DNA from: RGIG1959 sp045637645
GTDB taxonomy: Bacteria; Bacillota; Clostridia; Oscillospirales; Acutalibacteraceae
Assembly (NCBI GenBank): GCA_045637645.1
Contig: JAZTZV010000108.1
Location: 1-33,364, forward strand
Reading direction: 5' to 3'
DNA: 33,364 bases
Part shown: positions 26,133 to 33,335 of the stretch, in pieces
How the letters are laid out: the number at the start of each line of letters is the position of its first letter
Numbering within the stretch: position 1 is the stretch's first letter
Made by a program: the position numbers and the translations under genes
The notes under the pieces: model-generated
The model's input: the letters and a program-made list of their open reading frames with translations, nothing else
Database searches by the model: none
What the model was told of the DNA's origin: nothing

Positions 26133-27599
26133 TTATGCGGCGGCGTCAGCCGATGCGTTGGCAGCGGCTTCTGCAGCAGTCTCTTCAACTTGCTCGTTGA
26201 ATTCGTCAAACTCAGCCTGCAGAGCGTTCTTCTGAGCGTCGAAGATCGCTTGGACAGACTCTTGAGTCTCTTGATAGTACATGGGAGGAACGATGCTGGC
26301 GTCGACAATGCCGAGATAGCAGTCGCCGATACCACGGATCATTTCCACGCAGACGGGATCGTCTTCCACTTCTTCCATCATCGCTTTTTCAGCGTCGGTC
26401 AGGTTCTTGTCGTACCAGGTCGAGCCTTTGAGCTCCGCTTCCACGTTACGGGACACGAGGGTCTCGAGACGGATGTAGGTAGCAGCACCGATGGGGTTCT
26501 TGGAAGCAGACGAGATGGAGTAAGCCCAAAGCGTCGCGGTCGCGATGCTTTCGGTCTCGCCGGTGGGATCGAACGACGGAACGGGAGCGATGCCGAATTC
26601 GTCGCCGTCAAGGCGAGTCGCTTGCTCAACAATTCTCTTGTAGCCGGCCTTGGTGGTTTGCACCATCGCGTCGGTACCGGCGGGGAAGAGTTGATTCCAG
26701 GTTTGGAGCGCATAGTCGCAGCGAGCAGCCTTATCTTTTTGATAGAGGTTGTAAACTTCGGTCATGTAGCGGACGTACTTGGTGTCGTCGATCGCCAAGG
26801 TAACCTTACCGGTCTCCTCGTCGAGGGCCGCCATCGGGTACGGAGCGAAGTACGGGAACAGACCCCAGCCGGTAAAGCCGTAGTCGTCGCCGGAAGTCAT
26901 CGCTTTCGCAGTCTTCACGAAGTTGGTCCAGGTCCACTCACCGTTCTCCCACAGATCGAGGGGAGTCGCTTGACCGGCTTGCTCGAACTTCGTCTTGTTG
27001 TACACGATGAAGTTACGATCAACGTCAGCGAGGGTGATCGCGCCGTGAGACTCGCCGCCCCATTGGAAGTATTTCTCCATCAACGATTTGTTGTAGAGAT
27101 CCTCTTCGGGGTTTGCGGGGTTCTTGGCGTCGAGTTGCAGGTGGCCTGCATACTTCTCGATGGAATCGGTCAGGCCTGCTGCGCTCCAACGGGGATAGGT
27201 CAAATCGTAGTTGGCGGGCAGAATGTCAGGCGCCGTGCCCGAAGCCGTTTGCGTCGCGACATAGTCGGTCATTTGCTCGTCGGAAATCGTGACGATTTCC
27301 ACGTCGCCGCCTTGGGAAGCGTAAGCGTCACGCCACATCAAGGTCGCGATGTATTGAGCGAACGGATCATCGGGGTTGTTGTTCGACTCGAGGTAAGACC
27401 AGTCGATGCTCATCATGACGGTGACGTGAGCATTGTCCAAAGAGGGCAGCAAAATGCCGTCGCTGTAATCGCCGGTCGCGGGGATATGGAAATAGCCCTC
27501 AACCGACGGGTCCACGTCAGCACCGCCGCCGCTGCCGGTGCAAGCCGTCAGAGACAACAACATAGCCAGTGCGAAAACAGTACAAAGTACTTTTTTCAT
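26133..27599 (-). CDS. Sugar ABC transporter substrate-binding lipoprotein B
   Basis: 488 aa. The ATG with AAAGGAGA 9 nt upstream is chosen; a GTG three codons earlier touches the ribosome binding site. Lipobox LTAC (Cys20) and a Gly/Ser tether. The mature protein is a family-1 extracellular solute-binding protein (IVTISDEQMTDYVATQTASG, APDILPANYDL, LPAN then WSAAGLTDSIEKYAG, LWENGEWTWTNFVKTAKAM, GTDAMVQTTKAGYKRI). The C-terminus is Ala-rich (AAEAAANASADAAA). It matches the upstream receptor A at most positions and is a tandem duplicate. It would capture sugar outside the membrane and hand it to one of the two permease pairs. The specificity is unknown. Confidence 0.92.
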   Translation of the reverse strand: MKKVLCTVFALAMLLSLTACTGSGGGADVDPSVEGYFHIPATGDYSDGILLPSLDNAHVTVMMSIDWSYLESNNNPDDPFAQYIATLMWRDAYASQGGDVEIVTISDEQMTDYVATQTASGTAPDILPANYDLTYPRWSAAGLTDSIEKYAGHLQLDAKNPANPEEDLYNKSLMEKYFQWGGESHGAITLADVDRNFIVYNKTKFEQAGQATPLDLWENGEWTWTNFVKTAKAMTSGDDYGFTGWGLFPYFAPYPMAALDEETGKVTLAIDDTKYVRYMTEVYNLYQKDKAARCDYALQTWNQLFPAGTDAMVQTTKAGYKRIVEQATRLDGDEFGIAPVPSFDPTGETESIATATLWAYSISSASKNPIGAATYIRLETLVSRNVEAELKGSTWYDKNLTDAEKAMMEEVEDDPVCVEMIRGIGDCYLGIVDASIVPPMYYQETQESVQAIFDAQKNALQAEFDEFNEQVEETAAEAAANASADAAA

Positions 27600-27705
27600 G
27601 GTGGTCACTCTCCTTTGTGATATTTACATTCAAAGACAACGTCTTTTCATGTCAATGAGTTGGGGATGCCACGCGTTTTGTTGCATGTTCTTATAACGCG
27701 CACAA

Positions 27706-27743
27706 CCGATTCGCGAAAACGGCGCACCGTTTCCGTGAATCGG
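27706..27743 (-). other. Intercistronic 17-bp hairpin between receptors A and B
   Basis: CCGATTCGCGAAAACGG pairs with CCGTTTCCGTGAATCGG over a CGCA loop with one mismatch and one imperfect pair. It lies 36 nt after the stop of receptor A in a 179-nt gap. No strong U-tract follows on the minus strand. Likely a stabilising or processing element; partial termination cannot be excluded. Confidence 0.6.
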
Positions 27744-27778
27744 GATTGTGTGTTCGGCATCGAGTGTCGGGCGCGCGA

Positions 27779-29233
27779 TCAAGCCGCGGCGTCCGCATTT
27801 GCCGCCGCTTGCGCGGCCGCTTCTTCTGCCATTTGATTGAATTCCTCGAATTCCGCCTCCAGCGCGTTGCGTTGTGCATCGAAGATCGCTTGCACGGATT
27901 CTTGGGTTTCGACATAATACATCTTCGGGATGATGTTCGCGTCGACGATGCCGAGATAGCAATCGCCGATGCCGATGATCATGTCGACACAAACGGGATC
28001 GTTTTTAATCGCTTCCATCATCTCTTTTTCCGCGTCGGTCAAATTCTTGTCGTACCAAGTGGTGCTGGCAAGCTTTGCCTGTGCGTTACGGGAGACGAGC
28101 GTTTCAAGGCGAATGTACGTCGCGGCACCGATGGGGTTTTTGGAAGCCGCGGAGATCGAGTACGCCCAGAGGTCTGCATCCGCGATGCCGACTTCTTCGC
28201 CCGTGGGATCAAACGCGGGGATCGGCGCGATGCCGAACTCGTCACCTTCCATACGGCGGGCGTTCACGGTGATTTGCTGATAGCGAGCCTTGGTGGTGAA
28301 CACCATCGCGTCGGTACCGGCGGGGAACAATTTGTCCCATGTTTGCAGCGCCCAGTCACAGCGCGCCGCTTTTTCCACTTGATAGAAGTTGTACACTTCC
28401 GTCATGTAGCGCATGTACTTGGTGTCGTCGATGTTGAGCGAAACCTTGCCGGTCTCTTCATCGAGCTTCGCCATCGGGTAGGGAGCGTTGTACGGGAACA
28501 AGCCCCAGCCGGAGAAGCCGTAGTCATCGCCCGACGTCATCGCTTTGGCGGTCTTGACGAAGTTGGTCCACGTCCATTCGCCGTTTTCCCACAGTTCCAA
28601 GGGGGTTCGTTGGCCCGATTGCTCGAACTTGGTTTTGTTGTAGACCGTGTACACGCGATCGACTTCCGCGAGCGTGATCGCGCCGTGCGATTCGCCGCCC
28701 CATTGATAGAACTGCTCCATCATCGCGTGGTTGTAAAGGTCTTCTTCGGGGTTGTAAGGATTCTTGGCGTTGAGCTCCAAGTGATCCGCGTATTTTTCAA
28801 TCGATTGCGTCAAACCCGAGGCGTTCCAGCGCGGATAGGTCATGCCGTTCGCAGGAATGATGTCGGGGGCGGTGCCTGCCGCCGTTTGCGTCGCGAGGTA
28901 GTCGGTCATTTGCTCTTCCGAGATCGTCACGATCTCGACGTCGCCGCCTTGCGAAGCATACGCCTCACGCCACAGGAGCGTCGCGTGATATTGCGCAAAC
29001 GGATCCTCGGGGTTGTTGCCGCTCTCGAGGTAGCTCCAGTCGATGCTCATCATCGTGGTGACGTGCGCATTCGCCAAATCGGGGAGCAGAATGCCGTCAC
29101 CGTATTCGCCGTTCACCGCAATGTGGAAATAACCGTCCACAGTCGGGTCCACTTCGACACCGCCGCTCGTTCCGCATGCCGTCATTGACAGCAACAACAC
29201 GATCGCCGCGATCACACTCATCCAACGTTTCAC
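27779..29233 (-). CDS. Sugar ABC transporter substrate-binding lipoprotein A
   Basis: 484 aa from a GTG start with AAAAGGAG 8 nt upstream; the open frame continues 62 codons into the regulator gene region but without a ribosome binding site. Lipobox MTAC (Cys20). Family-1 solute-binding fold with the same landmarks as receptor B: IVTISEEQMTDYLATQTAAG, APDIIPANGMTYPRW, LWENGEWTWTNFVKTAKAM, GTDAMVFTTKARYQQI. Ala-rich C-terminus. It is the first gene after the AraC-type regulator (29-nt gap) and is followed by a strong hairpin, which suggests high expression. Ligand not readable from sequence. Confidence 0.92.
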   Translation of the reverse strand: MKRWMSVIAAIVLLLSMTACGTSGGVEVDPTVDGYFHIAVNGEYGDGILLPDLANAHVTTMMSIDWSYLESGNNPEDPFAQYHATLLWREAYASQGGDVEIVTISEEQMTDYLATQTAAGTAPDIIPANGMTYPRWNASGLTQSIEKYADHLELNAKNPYNPEEDLYNHAMMEQFYQWGGESHGAITLAEVDRVYTVYNKTKFEQSGQRTPLELWENGEWTWTNFVKTAKAMTSGDDYGFSGWGLFPYNAPYPMAKLDEETGKVSLNIDDTKYMRYMTEVYNFYQVEKAARCDWALQTWDKLFPAGTDAMVFTTKARYQQITVNARRMEGDEFGIAPIPAFDPTGEEVGIADADLWAYSISAASKNPIGAATYIRLETLVSRNAQAKLASTTWYDKNLTDAEKEMMEAIKNDPVCVDMIIGIGDCYLGIVDANIIPKMYYVETQESVQAIFDAQRNALEAEFEEFNQMAEEAAAQAAANADAAA

Positions 29234-29262
29234 AGCACTCACTCCTTTTATATAATGTAGAT

Positions 29263-30147
29263 TTATTCTTCGTTTGTCATATGCCCTGCCGCTGTTTGGT
29301 ATTCCATCGGCGAGACCCCCACCGCTTTTTTGAAGCCGTTGGAGAACGATTGCACCGATTGATAATGAAACCGTGCGGCAATTTGAGACACCGAGATGCG
29401 CTCCGTACGAAGCAACCATTTGGCTTCTTCCATTTTCTTGCGAATGATGTAAGAGCCGATGGTCTCGCCCATGCGTTCCTTGAACACATGCGCCAAATAG
29501 GTGTAGCTGTAACCGAGTTGCGCCGCCAATTCGCGAATGTCGTCGATGTCGCGGAAGTGACGGTCGACGTATTGCGTCACCGCAAACGCCGCATCGCCCG
29601 CCCGCACATCCATCGTTTGAGGAGAACGGGTTTCTTCAAACGAGCGATACGCTTCCATCACGATTTGCTCCACGTAAGAGCCGAGCATGATCGCGTGACC
29701 GACGTTTTGGTCGCGGCACTCTTCAAGCGCCCGCAAAAACAGCACCAGCAAGCGTTTGTCATAAAACGGCGTCGATCCGTTCCACGAACGGTAAAACCGT
29801 TCCACGCGCAGATCCGCGTTGTAACTTCCGACAAACACAAACCCCATGTAGCAAAAATGAAGCGGGGTGCCGCGGTCGGCGCGAATGCTGTGTTCTTGCC
29901 CGGGGCTGTTGATGAACACGCTGTTTTCTTCAACAGGATAGGAGCGACCGTCGCACACGACCGTGCCCTTGCCGGACACAATGTACGTCAGCTCAAACAG
30001 ACGCTGAACGTGACTTTTCACCGTATAGCCCGCCTCACAACACAATTCACCGAGTTGGTAAAGCTCCACAAATTGAAATCGGAGAGGATCGGAGAAGAAG
30101 CTGTGATCATCTTCGTACCGTTTGCCGAAATTCAGTTGATTCGCCAT
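29263..30147 (-). CDS. AraC-family transcriptional regulator
   Basis: 294 aa, cytoplasmic. Residues about 25-130 form a cupin-type ligand-sensing domain (YIVSGKGTVVCDGRSYPVEE, FINSPGQEHSI). The C-terminal AraC/XylS DNA-binding domain starts near 190, with the first helix-turn-helix at about 203-222 (ELAAQLGYSYTYLAHVFKER) and the second at about 252-275 (SVSQIAARFHYQSVQSFSNG), then FKKAVGVSPMEYQ, the family signature. It would bind a sugar and activate the locus. It is the first gene of the array, and a direct repeat over a candidate promoter just upstream is a natural binding site, so autoregulation is likely. AGAAAGG lies about 11 nt before the ATG. Confidence 0.93.
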   Translation of the reverse strand: MANQLNFGKRYEDDHSFFSDPLRFQFVELYQLGELCCEAGYTVKSHVQRLFELTYIVSGKGTVVCDGRSYPVEENSVFINSPGQEHSIRADRGTPLHFCYMGFVFVGSYNADLRVERFYRSWNGSTPFYDKRLLVLFLRALEECRDQNVGHAIMLGSYVEQIVMEAYRSFEETRSPQTMDVRAGDAAFAVTQYVDRHFRDIDDIRELAAQLGYSYTYLAHVFKERMGETIGSYIIRKKMEEAKWLLRTERISVSQIAARFHYQSVQSFSNGFKKAVGVSPMEYQTAAGHMTNEE

Positions 30148-30235
30148 ACTTTACGCTGCCTTTCTTGCATATTTTTCAGGCAAAAAACGCAGTTTCCCTA
30201 TAAATAGAGACAATTAGACAAGCTATCATAAGCAT

Positions 30236-30264
30236 ATGATATACGTATTTGCCATTTTGTACAA
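30236..30264 (-). promoter_or_regulatory. Candidate promoter of the 30-kb array
   Basis: On the minus strand, TTGTAC (30259-30264) is separated by 17 bp from TATCAT (30236-30241), which matches TATAAT at 5 of 6 positions. The -35 is weak, as expected for an activator-dependent promoter. Transcription would start near 30229, giving a leader of about 80 nt before the regulator gene. Confidence 0.4.
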
Positions 30265-30285
30265 TATGCAAATTTGTTCAATATG
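30256..30285. promoter_or_regulatory. Direct repeat, probable AraC-family operator
   Basis: Two 13-bp direct repeats, TTTGTACAATATG (30256-30268) and TTTGTTCAATATG (30273-30285), differ at one base and have a 17-bp period. The first covers the candidate -35 box and the second lies just upstream of it, which is the geometry of AraC-type activation. Assignment to the adjacent regulator is inference. Confidence 0.5.
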
Positions 30286-30326
30286 TTAATCAAATGTGTT
30301 CTGTGGATGAAGATTTTGCAATTTTT

Positions 30327-30342
30327 CGCACATCAATGTGCG
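30327..30342. promoter_or_regulatory. Palindrome upstream of the array promoter
   Basis: CGCACAT-CA-ATGTGCG is a perfect 7-bp inverted repeat flanked by T-runs on the plus strand. It is centred about 70 bp upstream of the -35 candidate. It may be a second operator; it could also act as a weak plus-strand terminator, but no plus-strand gene was found. Confidence 0.35.
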
Positions 30343-30349
30343 CTTTTAC

Positions 30350-30720
30350 TATAATCTATACAGAGTTTTTGTGATATATGCCAATTTTTATTTCGAGGCG
30401 TTCAAGCAAGATTCACAAAACCGCCGCATTCCTTTGGTCGATTTTACCATTTCCGCCGCCGAAAGCGCGCTCCCGCATGTCTTACACGACGTTTGCAGAA
30501 TTTCGCTTGTTTGTTATTCTATTATACCATTTCTCTGCAAAAATTACAAGAGAAAACCGAAAAATTGCCCATTTATTTTACATAATTCACAAATTGTGGC
30601 GATTTTTGAAAACCAATGCACAAAACCACAAAATATGGTGGGTAATCGCACAAAACAGCGGGTTTTACCACCCACACCGTCAGATTTTGCGAAACGGCGG
30701 TGATTTTTGCAGGATGCGCA
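30350..30720. other. AT-rich stretch without a supported gene
   Basis: Short open frames exist on both strands, but none has a ribosome binding site with a recognisable product, and their amino-acid composition is that of random AT-rich DNA. It separates the promoter region from the repeat cluster. Confidence 0.5.
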
Positions 30721-30728
30721 CCGCAAGC

Positions 30729-30749
30729 CTCCCCTTGAAGCAAGGGGAG
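30729..30749. repeat. Intergenic inverted repeat, copy 2
   Basis: CTCCCCTTG-AAG-CAAGGGGAG, the exact reverse complement of the repeat at 52-72. It opens a cluster of short GC-rich repeats that runs to about 31100. Confidence 0.75.
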
Positions 30750-30839
30750 GTGGATTTTTGCGAAGCAAAAAGGCGGAAGGGATTTATCGCCGAACGCGAC
30801 CGCACCTCCCCTTCGTCCGATTGGTGCGTGTTCGCAGAC

Positions 30840-30895
30840 CGCCCTCTCCGTCAAAACCTGCGGTTTTGACACCTCTCCCAAAGGGGAGAGGCAAG
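30840..30895. repeat. 56-bp direct repeat, copy A
   Basis: Begins CGCCCTCTCCGTCAAAACC and ends GGGGAGAGGCAAG. It contains two stem-loops: GTCAAAAC/GTTTTGAC with a CTGCG loop, and CCTCTCC/GGAGAGG. Copy B at 31039-31093 differs by a single missing G. Such elements are non-coding and probably dispersed in the genome. Confidence 0.8.
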
Positions 30896-30927
30896 AGGAT
30901 TGTTCGCCACCGCAAGTTTGCGGCATC

Positions 30928-30978
30928 CTTTTGCCTCCCTTGCCTAAAGGGAGGGGGACCGCGCGTATGCGCGGTGGA
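30928..30978. repeat. Related intergenic repeat element
   Basis: Contains GCCTCCCTTGCCTAAAGGGAGG, an imperfect inverted repeat, followed by ACCGCGCGTATGCGCGGT, a near-perfect palindrome. Similar in layout to its neighbours but different in sequence. Confidence 0.5.
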
Positions 30979-31038
30979 GGGATTCCGTCGCGCCATGCGC
31001 GACACCTTTTCACTCTTCACTCTTCACTGCCTTTAAAA

Positions 31039-31093
31039 CGCCCTCTCCGTCAAAACCTGCGGTTTTGACACCTCTCCCAAAGGGAGAGGCAAG
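31039..31093. repeat. 56-bp direct repeat, copy B
   Basis: Same as copy A at 30840-30895 except for one deleted G in the GGGG run of the second stem-loop. The two copies have the same orientation, about 200 bp apart. Confidence 0.8.
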
Positions 31094-31116
31094 CGGCTCT
31101 CACGTTACATCAAACG

Positions 31117-31157
31117 CAAAAAAACGGCGCAACGCCCGTATGGGCATTGCACCGTTT
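31117..31157 (-). terminator. Intrinsic terminator of rny
   Basis: On the minus strand a 15-position stem with two mismatches (31142-31156 with 31123-31137) is followed directly by seven T (31118-31124 on the plus strand reads as A). It lies 11 nt after the rny stop codon. Confidence 0.85.
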
Positions 31158-31167
31158 CGATAGGTAC

Positions 31168-32751
31168 TTATTTCGCAAAGTCGACCGCGCGGCTTTCGCG
31201 GATGAGGTTGACTTTGATTTGACCGGGATAATCCATGTTTTCCTCGATCTTTTTGGCGATGTCGCGCGCGAGAAGCGTCATTTGATCGTCGCCGACGACC
31301 TCGGGCTTCACGATGATGCGCACTTCGCGACCCGCTTGGATGGCGAACGAGCGATCCACGCCGTTGAACTCGTTGGCGATCTCTTCGAGCTTCTCAAGAC
31401 GCTTGATATAGTTCTCGAGATTCTCGCGACGAGCGCCGGGACGAGCCGCGGAAATGGCATCCGCCGCTTGCACGAGACAAGCCACGACCGTTTGCGCTTC
31501 CACATCGCCGTGGTGCGCTTGGATCGCGTGAATGACGGCTTCGTTCTCTTTGTACTTACGCGCCACATCGACACCGATCTCGACGTGAGAGCCTTCCACC
31601 TCGTGGTCGATCGCCTTGCCGATGTCATGCAACAAGCCGGCACGGCGCGCCACAACGGGATCGATGCCCAGTTCGCTGGCCATGATGCCCGAGAGGAACG
31701 CAACTTCCATCGCATGGTCGAGCACGTTTTGACCGTAGCTCGTGCGATAATGCAAACGACCGAGCAAGCGCATGATCTCGGGATGGATACCGCGCAGACC
31801 CGTTTCCAAAACGGCACGTTCGCCTTCGGATTTGATGGTTTGTTCGACCTCGCGGCGCGCTTTTTCCACCATTTCCTCGATGCGGGCGGGGTGGATGCGG
31901 CCGTCGGAGATCAAGCGCTCGATCGCGATGCGCGCGATTTCGCGGCGAACGGGATCAAAGCAAGACAGCGTGATCGCTTCGGGCGTGTCGTCGATGATGA
32001 GATCGACGCCCGTGAGCGTTTCGATGGTACGAATGTTGCGGCCTTCGCGACCGATGATGCGACCTTTCATCTCGTCACTCGGCAGCGGCACGACCGACAC
32101 CGTCGCCTCGGCGACTTGATCGGCGGCAACGCGCTGAATGGCTTGCGAGATGAGGGCGCGCGCGCGGGCATCCGCTTCTTCTTTCAGTTGCGTTTCGATT
32201 TCGTTGATGCAACGCGCTTTTTCGTGGGTGAGTTCCTCGGTCAAGCTGTTAAGCAAATATTCCTTCGCTTGCTCGGCGGTGTAGCCGGAAATGCGTTCAA
32301 GCATTTCAAACTGACCTTTTTTGAGGGCTTCCACGTCTTCCAGACGAGCTTCGATCTCCTTTTGCTTCTTGGCGATCTGCTCCTCTTTCTTTTCGTAGTT
32401 TTCGATCTTGCGATCGAGGGTTTCTTCTTTTTGTTGCAGTCGATTTTCCTGACGTTGCAATTCCTTGCGGCGTTCTTTGTTCTCGCGCTCGGATTCGGTA
32501 CGCAGGCGGTGGATCTCGTCTTTCGCCTCGAGAAGGACTTCCTTCTTGCGACGAGAGGCGGCATCGTTGGCTTCCTTGCGAATGCGCTCCGCTTCCGCTT
32601 CCGCAGAACCGATCACCGCTTCCGCTTCGCGACGGCGGTGTTCGATGCCTTTCTTAAAGGCCACGCTCCACGCAATGACAGCCGCGACCGCAGCACCCAC
32701 GACCAGAGCCGCAACGCCGATGCCGACAGCAACCCAAATGGATACGTCCAT
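31168..32751 (-). CDS. rny: Ribonuclease Y
   Basis: 527 aa, the usual length for RNase Y, an endoribonuclease that starts mRNA decay and is anchored to the inner membrane. Start chosen at ATG with AGGAGG 7 nt upstream; the longer open frame upstream is leader sequence. One N-terminal transmembrane helix (about 5-27), a long charged coiled coil (about 35-205, rich in EAEAERI, RKKEVLL, RRKELQRQENRL), a KH RNA-binding domain with GRIIGREGRN (230-239), and an HD phosphohydrolase domain with His346 in LDHAM and HD 375-376 in LLHDIGK. All key residues are present. It is a single-gene unit with its own promoter, long leader and terminator, not part of the sugar locus. Confidence 0.97.
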   Translation of the reverse strand: MDVSIWVAVGIGVAALVVGAAVAAVIAWSVAFKKGIEHRRREAEAVIGSAEAEAERIRKEANDAASRRKKEVLLEAKDEIHRLRTESERENKERRKELQRQENRLQQKEETLDRKIENYEKKEEQIAKKQKEIEARLEDVEALKKGQFEMLERISGYTAEQAKEYLLNSLTEELTHEKARCINEIETQLKEEADARARALISQAIQRVAADQVAEATVSVVPLPSDEMKGRIIGREGRNIRTIETLTGVDLIIDDTPEAITLSCFDPVRREIARIAIERLISDGRIHPARIEEMVEKARREVEQTIKSEGERAVLETGLRGIHPEIMRLLGRLHYRTSYGQNVLDHAMEVAFLSGIMASELGIDPVVARRAGLLHDIGKAIDHEVEGSHVEIGVDVARKYKENEAVIHAIQAHHGDVEAQTVVACLVQAADAISAARPGARRENLENYIKRLEKLEEIANEFNGVDRSFAIQAGREVRIIVKPEVVGDDQMTLLARDIAKKIEENMDYPGQIKVNLIRESRAVDFAK

Positions 32752-32831
32752 TTTTGCACCTCCTAAACAATTTGTGTGTTTCGGGGGTGTTAACCTGTTC
32801 AATTGTAAATGCAAATTGCACGAAAAACATC

Positions 32832-32938
32832 CGTCGGTGAGCCGCTCGAATACATAACAGGCGAGAATCCCTCGCCAAAGCGGTCTTTTTGGGTCGCAAG
32901 GTGCCGCGCACGGGACCTTGCCGTATCCACCGAAGACG
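32832..32938 (-). ncRNA. Candidate structured RNA (three-way junction) in the rny leader
   Basis: On the minus strand, CGTC-TTC-GGTG (32938-32928) pairs with CACCGACG (32839-32832) to close a junction. It holds a hairpin of 7+3 bp (32921-32896; GCAAGGT..CCG/CGG..ACCTTGC) and an arm closed by AGCGG/CCGCT (32883-32879 with 32846-32842) that contains GGCGAG/CTCGCC (32876-32860). A further 6-bp hairpin is at 32964-32982. I match it to no known riboswitch or RNA class. It may control rny mRNA stability, since RNase Y is often autoregulated. Confidence 0.4.
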
Positions 32939-33090
32939 TCAAGCATACAGAGAGCTTTACGCGACCGTTTCGGCTGAACGGTTAACGCTCCCCTTTTTCA
33001 AGTAAACTTGAGAAAGAATTCGTTCAAGGCGAGACAGCGGCGGTGCGTTTTGTGTCGCTCTACACAAAAGCCCACTTTAATCTCCACTAT

Positions 33091-33120
33091 ACTATATAAC
33101 TTTTTACTACTTCCTGTCAA
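33091..33120 (-). promoter_or_regulatory. Probable promoter of rny
   Basis: On the minus strand a perfect TTGACA (33115-33120) is followed after 18 bp by TATAGT (33091-33096). The surrounding DNA is AT-rich. Transcription would begin near 33083 and give a leader of about 330 nt before rny. Confidence 0.7.
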
Positions 33121-33183
33121 GTCTTTTGTATACTTCTTTGGGATATTTTTATAAAAATTCGGTATTTTCGCCGTATATCCGCG

Positions 33184-33205
33184 ACGGTCGCCGAAAGGCG
33201 ACCGT
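33184..33205. repeat. Perfect 9-bp inverted repeat
   Basis: ACGGTCGCC-GAAA-GGCGACCGT on the plus strand. No T-run on either side, so not a standard terminator. It lies upstream of the rny promoter. Nothing else is recognisable in 33121-33290. Confidence 0.6.
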
Positions 33206-33296
33206 TGCCGCAAGATCGTCACCAAACAAAAAGCCTCGGACTTTACAGACTGATCGTTAACGGAGAAAACTCTTAAATTGACGTAGGGCGGGCAGA

Positions 33297-33335
33297 CTCC
33301 CCTTCGGGGAAGGGGAGATGTCGGCAAAGCCGACA
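33297..33335. repeat. Intergenic inverted repeats, copy 3 type
   Basis: CTCCCCTTC-GGG-GAAGGGGAG (33297-33317) followed by TGTCGGC-AAA-GCCGACA (33319-33335). The first stem is a variant of the elements at 52-72 and 30729-30749. The window ends inside this element. Confidence 0.7.

Noticed and set aside
27625..27655. Perfect TTGACA on the minus strand before receptor B, a possible internal promoter
   Set aside because: No -10 box at 16-18 bp; the nearest A/T-rich hexamer is more than 20 bp away.
30338..30869. Plus-strand open frames of 121 and 163 codons in the intergenic region
   Set aside because: They run through AT-rich DNA and repeat elements, have no ribosome binding site and encode low-complexity or repeat-derived peptides.
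30720..31100. CRISPR array
   Set aside because: Repeats are few, of different types and not separated by regular unique spacers; no cas genes nearby.
32752..32946. Longer RNase Y start 65 codons upstream
   Set aside because: No ribosome binding site, and the added residues lack family similarity; the inner ATG has AGGAGG and yields the normal N-terminal membrane helix.
32998..33327. Minus-strand frame of 109 codons upstream of rny (possible mraZ or other small gene)
   Set aside because: It spans the repeat element, the hairpin and the strong promoter, and the product matches nothing, including MraZ.
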